From NCBI RefSeq assembly GCF_025024155.1, contig NW_026251772.1, forward strand, positions 124,001 to 188,000: a stretch of 64,000 nucleotides of DNA, given 5' to 3'. A program made the position numbers and the translations under genes. Origin of the DNA: Gamsiella multidivaricata (taxonomy: Eukaryota; Mortierellomycota; Mortierellomycetes; Mortierellales; Mortierellaceae). Of the stretch, positions 35,202 to 44,553 are shown piece after piece; position 1 is the first letter of the stretch, and every line of letters begins with the position of its first letter. The notes under the pieces are model-generated. The model was given only the letters and a program-made list of their open reading frames with translations. It was not told where the DNA came from and did not search any database.

Positions 35202-38200
35202 ATGGCAACATTTGCAACGTGTACCGACTTGCATCGCCATGCGTCGACGCACCATGCAGGACTCGCCGCCATCTCCTTCTGCGCCAGCGACCATACCGAC
35301 GATGAATTTCATGGTGTCCCGCCTGCGGCTTCATATATTTTTGGAAAGTGTCAGTTCTTGAAGGTACTACTCGATTGATAGCAATTTCTCCAACCGCAGT
35401 GCTTTCAAGGGTGCATTTCATTTGATGCCTGACGACTGAGTGGTATTTACACCTCCTTCTAACTCGCAGGGTCTCTCACATCTGAACCTGTGCGAGTACT
35501 TGGATGTCATCAAAGGGAAGCGAGGTACGAGACGACACCACCCCGGCTCACGATCCTTCATGTCTACGTGCAAATACGTTCCACTTGATGAATAACAAAT
35601 TATATGTGTCCATTGAACATATGTAGATCGCATGTTTGTTGTCCAAGAGCACTATACCACTTCATTCAAGAGTATCCGCAACGAGCTTGACAGTGAAGAA
35701 AAACAAGGGGTGTCGAAAGGGTAATCCGCGATGACAATGCAGGAAAACCAAATTTGCTTCTTCAAAGGCGATCTTTCCTACTCTCTCGACTAATGCCATC
35801 GTCACTTGTTCTGTCTTTACATGTAGGCAAGATATTACACGCATCCGATCATGGGGAGCGCAGATTTTAGATGCGCTGGCGTACCTCAACGCTCATGGGA
35901 TAGTGCATCGGAATCTTTCGCTCGCAAATATCTTGCTGACCGTGGATGGATCTGTCAAGCTGTGGAACTATGGACTCTACAGCATGACTAAAGGAGGTTC
36001 CTTGGTGCAGTTTTCGATCGGAAATCCACATTACCTCTCACCTATCACTCTTGGGCAGCAATTTACTTCAGGTTTACAGGATTATTCGGTACGCTCAATC
36101 ATCTGTTCCATGGACATGAAGAGGGGCCATCGTACAATGCTTTGCAGAATACGGGAGCCTGAAGCAGGACCTGACTCAGACGTCTAATATTTTGAACCCA
36201 ACCTCTTCCTTTAGGTCGATGTATGGTCACTAGGAGTCGTTTTGACAGAGATGTTTCTCGGGGAATCATTTTGGCGCAAGGACAGGCTAGACCTGGATGA
36301 ATTGATGGCGTCACTTTTCGCCCTTCGGAAACGTTCTGTGAAGACGAAGAACTGGATTGAAGACTGCCCGGAGAGCATTGGCATCAATCCTATCGTTCTA
36401 GAATTTCTTCAAACAGGTCAGAGACCGACTCAAGCGGAGAATGAGGCTAAAGTCTCAGATAAGGAGAGCGACCTACAGGAACTAGTGGCATTTTTGAGGG
36501 AATGCTTAAAGCTGGGACAACCGACCAGCCAAGAGCCGGAACAGATGCGGAACCATGCGTTCTTCAAGCCCTACGATCTTTTGGATGACAACAGCTCATC
36601 AGGACTGAGATCAAAGCTGTGGCATCAGAAGCCATATATCCAATCTTCGTTTTTACCCGATTTCGAAGGCGAGGTTGAGCGATTACGTCAAGCAATTTCT
36701 CAAGGACAACTGCACAATGGATCAGCAGTGAGTCCGATCAAACAGGAACTCCTGCGGAAACTCCCATTACCACAGGTGTTCTATCTCTGGAAATTAGCTG
36801 GAGGCGACGTGGAAGCACAGTTCCGGAGAAATGGACGTCTTGTGGGCACGCCCGCGATCCAACTGCTCCCAAAGGTGGTAAAGGTTGCAGAGGCCAGAGA
36901 TGAACGTCCACCTGCGCGGGATATTGCTGACCTGTTTTCGGATCTTCCCTGCATTTTACCGCTCGAGAATCTGGAAGCAGAGATCCTGAAATCGATCCAC
37001 GAGCCCAACAAAGGCCAGTTCTCATGGGACACGGACTATTTCTTGTTCTCGGATCCGGACGAAATGAACTTTTTGCAGAGCACGATGGACGATGACAAGG
37101 ACAAGGAAGCTGGCAGCGGCAAGGAGGATGCATTCTTATACCCGGATTCGATGCGCGCCCCTGCATCCAAACAGCCATTTTCAATACAGTCAGGGTTGAC
37201 TGCAGGAGAAGGAGTTCTGCATCAGGGAGCGCCCTCGATAGCGCAGCAACCCATCAGGACGCGCGTCAAAGTTCCGCTATCGATTCGGGAGAAGGATTTG
37301 GGATACCAGTATCAGCGGCTGTCTATGTTCACGGATTTACTGCTCCAGTATCCAGCCTCTCGGACAGAGATCTTGCACCATTCAAAAATTGACATCCCGC
37401 CATTAATTCGCGGCAAAGTCTGGGCGGCGATCCTAGGAGTTGTAGGCGACTATCATGAGGTATATAATGGATATGATAAGCACACGGAAAAGCCAACTGA
37501 CCGACAAATCGACTTGGGTATGAGAATTGCTGTTTATTGCGCGATTGTTCGATGTGGTCACTATAAGGCTATGGAATTTATGGGAATATTATGATTTTTT
37601 GTCGTAGATGTACCAAGGTGCCACCAGTACAATCAGCTCATGTTTTCTCCTGCAGGACACGAGAAGATGAAGCGGCTGCTCAAGTGCTGGGTTGAGGCGA
37701 ATGAAAATCAGGTTTATTGGCAGGGTAAGTTGGCGTATTGCTGCTTTTTTATGTTGGTCACTTTCAGATCAGAAGAATTGTAGACTCATATTGCTTTTTT
37801 TTTTTTTTGCATAGGTCTGGATTCCTGCTGCGCGCCATTCTTGACGCTTAATTTCAACGATGAGGCACTGGCATTTGCTTGCATCCAGTTGTTTCTGCCA
37901 AAGTTCCTCAAAGACATGTTCCTGCACGATAATTCGCAGGTCATTCACGAGTATCTTGCAGTATTCAGGCACTTGCTGTCCTATCATGATCCGGAGCTTT
38001 CTAGCCACCTGGATCACATTCGATTTATTCCGCAACTTTATGCCATTTCTTGGTTCATGACTCTTTTTACTCGTACGTTTCGATGCCATCACGAACTCGC
38101 AAGATGTCTATTGTCGCTTACTGGCCTGCATTTATACTCAGAAATCCTCTTGTTTTCGCCTTCATTGTTATGATTTTATAGATATCTTCCCACTTGACAA

Positions 38201-39306
38201 GATCTACCATCTCTGGGACAAGATCCTTGTTGGTCCCTCTTCACTACCACTCTTTGCGGGTATTGCCATCTTGCAGCAGTTTCGTCAAGAACTTCTTCGT
38301 TCTGAGTTCAATGAAGCGATCGGTATATTTTCAGAGTCTTTTCCAGAGATGGATATCGAAAAGTGTATCGAGACTGCGCTGGCGATGTGCAGAATCACTC
38401 CGCCATCGACGTGTTGGCTATCGTATGATAAAGAATCAAGAGAGATGAAGAAACAAATATCCGCTGGAATCAATGGGGATATTCACCATGGATCATCGTC
38501 AGCAACACTGCCCTCGGAGCAAACTAGCCAGAGCAGCAGGGCATCGATAGATCAGGAGCCGGGAAGATTCAAGGAAATAGAAAAGCGGCTATCTGGAGGG
38601 GTAGGGGGCACACATACAACTGGGACGCTACAACATTGGTGGGAGGAGCCTCTGACGATTGAGGCCATGAATGCCGAGTTAGCGCCTAGGATCCATTGGT
38701 CAGATTTCATACGTTTGCGGTTGCAGGCCATGGTGATTGATATTCGGCAGGAGCAAGAGTTCCGGAACGGTCACTATCCGCTTTCGATCCAGATGAACCC
38801 AGGACAGCTGGACCTGCTAGTGCATATTCTGCAAAAGCTGAAGCGGAAATACTTGGTGGTCATTGCCAATAGAGGCGACTCTGGTCCTGAGGTAAGGAAG
38901 AACCAATGCAGTCTCGCCTTTTGTGTTTGCCGAATTAAAAGAACATGTACTTATTTTGCTCGTTTCTTCTTAGTTCGCGTCGGCACTCGTACGTCGTGGG
39001 TTTTCAAGGGTTGCGCTGTTAATGGGCGGTATTGATGCTTTGCGGATCGCGGAACCCAGCAATGCGACTATATTGGGCGCATCTCCCGCTTCTCCTTCGC
39101 TTTCGAGCACCAACACGAGCAACACAGCAGCGTCAGCATCGTCATCATCAACGACGACAATGATTGTCACGACGCCCACGATCTGTTCGTGTAGAGTCAT
39201 CCGTCAGTTGATTACTGTGCATAGCAAGATCAAGGAAGAAGTCGTTGTGCACAAGTGCAAAACCCCGTTCACTCAAAAAAAGATGCGGTCGACCATCTTA
39301 TCTTAG
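35202..39306 (+). CDS. TBCK: TBCK homologue: pseudokinase, TBC and rhodanese-like domains
   Basis: Nine exons: 35202-35363, 35470-35524, 35627-35720, 35827-36088, 36215-37517, 37608-37724, 37815-38072, 38182-38891 and 38974-39306, giving 1,097 aa. Residues 45-270 form a kinase-like fold ([37 protein letters not shown]). The catalytic HRD Asp is Asn and DFG is replaced by WNYG, so it should be a pseudokinase. A TBC domain starts near residue 585 ([32 protein letters not shown]). A rhodanese-like domain ends the protein ([20 protein letters not shown]) and lacks the active-site Cys. In animals TBCK belongs to the FERRY Rab5-effector complex and affects mTOR signalling. The first 40 residues are poorly conserved, so the start is the least certain part. 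Confidence 0.92.
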
Positions 39307-39496
39307 AACCCCCACTCGGCTCAGATAAATCAGAAAAGAACTAAATCAAATTTTATTTTTTTATTTTGCATTAATGTACTGTACAATGGTTTTTCGTGCG
39401 AGATAATCGATCTATCCTATGCAATTAGCGAAGAGAAGAAAAAATGCAAAAAGAGAAAAGAGAGTGAAAAGGATTGGGAGCGCAAAACTTTTTTTT
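39307..39496. other. Convergent 3' spacer between TBCK and PUT1
   Basis: 190 bp, A/T-rich. No separate feature. Confidence 0.5.
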
Positions 39497-41404
39497 TTAC
39501 AAAGTAGTGGCAGGACCAGTGGGGACGATCGGTGTGGGGACCGAAGGGACTGCCTGGGTCTGAGCACGCTCCTTCTGCGCAATGTAGCGCGACTTGAGCT
39601 CCTCCCACAGCAGACGACGCTCAATAGCAACACCTCCAAGGACTGAGGCGTTCTCCTGAGCACGACGGATCAAGTACGGGATAACATGGTGAATGGGTCC
39701 GTAAGGGACATATTTGTAAATGCCGTATCCATGCTGACCTAGGGTGTACGAGATCTGGTCGCACATGCCCATGAGCTGACCAAATATGACCAGTCCAGAA
39801 GTCGGCGTCAACTCAAGCGCCTGCATGCGTTCACAAGTGCGGATGACCGAGTCCTTGTTATGAGAAGCAACAAACAGGACAACGGGCGAGCTCTTCAGCG
39901 ACAAGGTCTTGTTCTTGCTGTCCTGGATCAATTTTTGCTTCTGCTGGGTCATCTTCTCCAGCATGAAATCCACTCCTGCGTTGTAGGAGGTATGTGTGGC
40001 CTGGATACCGTCGCAAATAGGATCCTGCAAGCCCAACTCCTGAGCCCTCCTGCGCTCGCTGACCATGTAGGCACCGCGGACGAGCTTGGCTGCCAGAACG
40101 TAGCCATTACGCTGGGCACGGGTATAATCCTGCTGAAGACGGCCCAGGGCATCCTTGAGGTACATCTGGTATGTGTTGAAGACCAGGGGTCCATCTACAT
40201 GGGGCTGGTCATTGTAGTTCTCCATCAGGTGCAAAGCTACATTATCGATCGCAGCCTGGAAGTATGACTGCTCGGCATCAATCATGAGCCGGGTGTGAGT
40301 CTTCTTGGCCTGGTCGCACAGCCTCTCCATGCGGACCAACAGGCGCTTGTAGTCCTCGAGATCCTCCTTGACCAAACCGGGTACTTGTGCACCCACTGTT
40401 TCCTCGCCCATAAACAGCGCGCGGGTCTCGTCACGGTTCAACGAGACGGTCGAGGCAAAATCGACCCAATCGACCATGCCATCTTGGTCCTTGTCCGCCT
40501 CCTTGAACAGCTGCTCGATGACGACGTCCAAGGACTGACCCTTGTTCAGGCTAGGGCTCGGAAGCATCTTGACCAATTGCGTAAACTCCTCCTTGGTTAC
40601 TTTGCCATCCCTATCCTTGTCCACGATCTTGAATCGACATTCGACTGCCTGCAATGTGGACGAGACCTGCTTCAGCAGAAGCGGTGAGCTCATGGCGGTT
40701 ATCTTGATAGCGGTAAAGGACTTTGACAAGGTCGAAGCGGTCTCGATGCATGTGCTGATCTGCTGAGCAATGTTATCGGCGCTCTTGTTGAACCGGGCAC
40801 GAATCTCACTGGGGGTCTGGTTCGCCAAATCGGACTCGTCCAAATCGACCTCGATCGAGAGATCCAAAATCGAATTGATACCGGCACTCTTGAGGGCATT
40901 CATGGTCCCGAGGCAGTCGTCAGCTGACTCGCCACTAATAAAAAAGACAGCAAGAAAGAAAGAAAGAGATAGATAGACACATGGTCAGCAACACAACACA
41001 TGAATTTTACTAATCGTGCTAGCGAAGAAGAGTTGAGTTGTTTGTCTATCTATCCACCTGCTTGGGCAGAAACCCCATGATCCTAGGAGATTGTCCCGCA
41101 CAGCCACTGACATACACATTGTGTACCCATACTCATCGACACACATTCCGGTTGCCAACCTTAGTCCCAAGGGACCCCTCTGACCCTGCATGTCCTCCAC
41201 GGACTAACAGAAAATGAAGGGGTCTGACAGGACAAGGAGAACGGGTACAGGACGCTAAACCATTCATAGTCTGAACCCAAATGTAAAAAACTGTCGTTGG
41301 GACTTGGATCTCCGTCTGCATTCCAATGCAGTTTCCAAATTTGGTGCCGCCGTGGGTGTAAGAGCGCTTCCTGACTCATTCACCCACCCCCTCACTCGCT
41401 TGCT

Positions 41405-41463
<59 letters not shown>

Positions 41464-42253
41464 TTCTCGCTGTCGCCCATATACAAGACACACGCGTCCA
41501 TTCGGATTGCTAAGACACCCGAGCCAATAATGTTCAAATGGCGGATAAAAAGGCTCCCCACACGGTTGCAAAGGTCTCTGTCCCGCAACGATATCCCCAA
41601 CAATCGATGGCGTACATCCTACATATTCTATATGGAATAGAATAGACTTACCCGCAGAACTGGGCAAAGAAGGTCTTGCGGACGACCCAGTAAACGGGTG
41701 AGGTCAAGTGCATCATTTCTGCCAAAGAAATCAGCTTCGGCGCCAGGTCGACCAGCAACCCAAACGTACAAAGCTTGTAGACCATCATCGACAACATCAA
41801 GTCCGCGGTCGACTTTTTTTCAACACCGATGCGGTTGTGCTCGTCCTTGAGGTCGGTAACGACATCGCCACCCGTGGCGCCAGGCACGGTATTGAGATAA
41901 GCACTCGATGCCTCCATCTGGGGAGCCTTGGCGAGCTGGTTCAGGACCGTGGCCGAAGTAGCGAGGGCGATAGTGCCTCCGATGGCGACCTTTTGCCAGA
42001 GGGGCATCATGGGGACCGCGGCCGTGGCAGGGAGGACATTAGGGGACGAATGAAGGGGTGAAGACGAGGAGGAAAGGAGGCGAGAGAAGGAGGAGGGAGA
42101 AGATTTTTTCGCCTGCGGCCGGCCGTGGGAGAGTAAAGTGTGATGATGCAGAGAGCGCTTGGGGAGCGCAGACGAAGAGAGGACGGACTTTGAGGCAATA
42201 GAGGAAGAAGACGGGGGCGGCAGTCGCATAGAAGTGAGGACGCGGGTAGCCAT
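39497..42253 (-). CDS. PUT1: Mitochondrial proline dehydrogenase with an EF-hand pair
   Basis: Two exons (41652-42253, 39497-40934) give 679 aa. The first about 75 residues are Ser/Arg/Pro-rich, a mitochondrial presequence. The FAD-dependent barrel shows the expected motifs: RLMIDAEQSYFQ, VFNTYQMYLKDA, KLVRGAYMVSERRRA, YVPYGPIHHVIPYLIRRAQEN. It oxidises proline to pyrroline-5-carboxylate and passes electrons to the respiratory chain. Inserted in the barrel are two EF-hand loops (residues about 306-318, DKDRDGKVTKEEF, and 348-360, DKDQDGMVDWVDF), both with a full set of ligand-type residues. Animal PRODH has an insert at the same place but with degenerate loops. The single intron (717 nt) carries a GA/TC microsatellite. 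Confidence 0.93.
41408..41466. repeat. (TC)n microsatellite in the PUT1 intron
   Basis: More than 40 bp of TC repeat, then TTTC-interrupted units, inside the only intron of PUT1. Confidence 0.9.
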
Positions 42254-43810
42254 TGGTTTGCGGGGAGGCGATAGAAAGGGAGGGAAGGAACGACGTATAG
42301 GTGTGAGGTAAAGCTGAAGAAGAAGAAAATAGAAACAGGACAAGCTGTTGTTGCTCGCTCAGTCGTATTTATACTCGACCAAGGGAGCGGGCAGTGAAAA
42401 GCCAGAGACCAATCATACGCGACTTTTCGGAGAGGAAAGGGGGGATGCAGCAAGGAACACAGGGACGAGGCAGGTCGTATGTGCATGCGATGCACACCTG
42501 TGTCCCAGCACGAATGAGCCAGAGACCACATGTATCCGTTGCCCATTGCTGCCATGTCCCGACGTCCAAGGCTCCAAGGAAGACCCCCCGCCAAGCTTTA
42601 TTTATTCGTTTGCCATACCATGACCCCATCTCGCATGTTTGTACACGAAGTAACAACAATCGTGGGATGATGCATCAAAGAAAGAAGGAAGCTTTTTTTT
42701 TGTGGGGTACAGAACTAAACGAGCGGTTCTGCCGTCTCCACCTCATGACATTATGACGACCAGGGTTCCACTATTTTTGCCACTAAAACACATGCACTGC
42801 AGTAATTCCCCCCCATGGACGTGTCTACGCGACAACAGCACCATTATTTCATCAGAATGTGTCTGAGACTCCTAGTCATCCACGCTAGTGCAACCCTATA
42901 CGAAACAGGGCCCTTTTTTCAAGAAAAAAAAACCCGCTTTGCGGTTCTGTTCCGTTTCTCGGATCGATCCAGATTTGTACAGCCAACGAAAAGCCATTCA
43001 CTCGACAGTCGAGTCATAGAGCGAACTGTTCTTTAAATTCCGCTCGATGGATGGTAAACCGCGGCACAACAAACTGCCATGCCCATCTCGTAAGAAGCTG
43101 AGATTCGTATTTGTAGATCCGCTTTTCGAGTGTGGGGTAAAAAAAAAAAAAATGGGCAGCAAGGGAACCAACTGGCGTCGCAGATGATGCCAGAACACGA
43201 GTTCCTTAATTCGACAGTAACCGTGATCTGGGTCTGATGGCTCTTTCCTTTACCTTGTGGTGGACCTGGTTCCCTGACTGTTCTGCCTTGCTGTATGTGG
43301 GTATGAAAAAAAAAGAGTAATGCACACATGTTCAGTGCGTTGGGTAAGGGTTTCCAAGCACGTTTTGCTCTCATCCAGGCCAAATGCGGAAACCTTCGCA
43401 TTTTTCTTCAACGAGGACTTTGTCGCTATGTTTAGTCCGTGTGATTTTTTAATTGATTGTGGCACGTTGGACTCTGTTGAGAAATATGTCTTAATCCAAG
43501 GCAAAGCGAGGTAAGGCAAAGCATCTGCAGCTTTTGTTTGTTTTGATGCTGCACAAGATGTTGTTTACACTCAATTGCTGCTGCTGTTTTTTTTTTTTTC
43601 CCACCGCCACCATTCCCTTCACTGTCCTGCTTTTCCATTTGTGCAAAAAAAAGTTAGGTATAGAAAAATGTCATCAACAGGGCCCTGATTGGCACCATCT
43701 CTTTATTCTCTAGGCATCCGACACCCACAACAAGGCGTTCTCAAATCTCACGGTTACGCCTCGTAGCTGCAAAAGTACTCTTTACGCCGAAAGTACCTCT
43801 CGAGCGCACT

Positions 43811-43831
43811 CCCCTCCCCCTCCCCCTCCCC
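43811..43831 (-). repeat. G-quadruplex-type tract (four G runs on the - strand)
   Basis: The + strand reads four C runs of 4-5 separated by single T residues, so the - strand has four G runs with 1-nt loops, the canonical quadruplex pattern. Confidence 0.8.
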
Positions 43832-44067
43832 TTTTCCTTCGGATAAAATTCGTCAGCTTTACATCCACCAGAAAAAGAAAAGTCGCGCATTTTGTAAAGA
43901 GAGAGAGAGGACTATATTGGGTCACAATAGAACCACAACGCCAGGAATCAGAATTTTGGGTGTGAAAGTACATGTGCAGTACAGCGGTGACTATATGTTG
44001 ATGGGTCATCGCTATTTTGAAACCCGGAAAATAAAGATCGTCGCTACTTGAAAACGCGCTTTGCCCA

Positions 44068-44092
44068 TTTTTTTTTTTTTTTTTTTTTTTTT
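44068..44092. repeat. Poly(T) tract of 25
   Basis: An uninterrupted run of 25 T residues on the + strand, downstream of the kelch-BTB gene. Confidence 0.9.
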
Positions 44093-44553
44093 CGCCGTTC
44101 TGTCGTCTGCCGGTAAAGAATGCATTTTGAGGACCCGATGGCACGCTCTTTTTGAAGAAAAGGAGTATGGCGTCGATAATTCATGAATGGATGACCCCGT
44201 CGCAGCCAGATGGCATCGACAGTTTCAGTTAGACATGCCTGCATGCATGGAGCGCATATTGCTTTTAAGTCCTTTCTATGATACTTTTGTTCGTCCTATA
44301 TTTTTCTTTTTTTTTTTTTAATTCTACTTTTCGATAGTTTCAACTCCAGGAATCGTTTTTTCTGTATGCATTTTCTTCCCCTCCTTTTTATTACTGATGA
44401 TGTTGGATGAATCGACAATAGTAATAATATTTTTTTTTTGCTTTTTCTGCATGTATGATAATGAAAAATACTAGCAAAGACTGCCAATAAATGTGCTTGT
44501 GCCTTATCGAAGACCGTGGTAAATTCTTTCATGCTTTTGTCGGCCAGCCCGCA

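Larger units (their letters stand above)
42254..44553. other. Gene-poor interval upstream of PUT1
   Basis: 2.3 kb with no supported gene. Nearest PUT1 is its leader. Further out are homopolymer runs (42692-42700, 43141-43152, 43588-43599), a G-quadruplex-type C tract at 43811-43831, and a 25-T run at 44068-44092. Short frames on both strands show no conserved motif. Confidence 0.4.
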
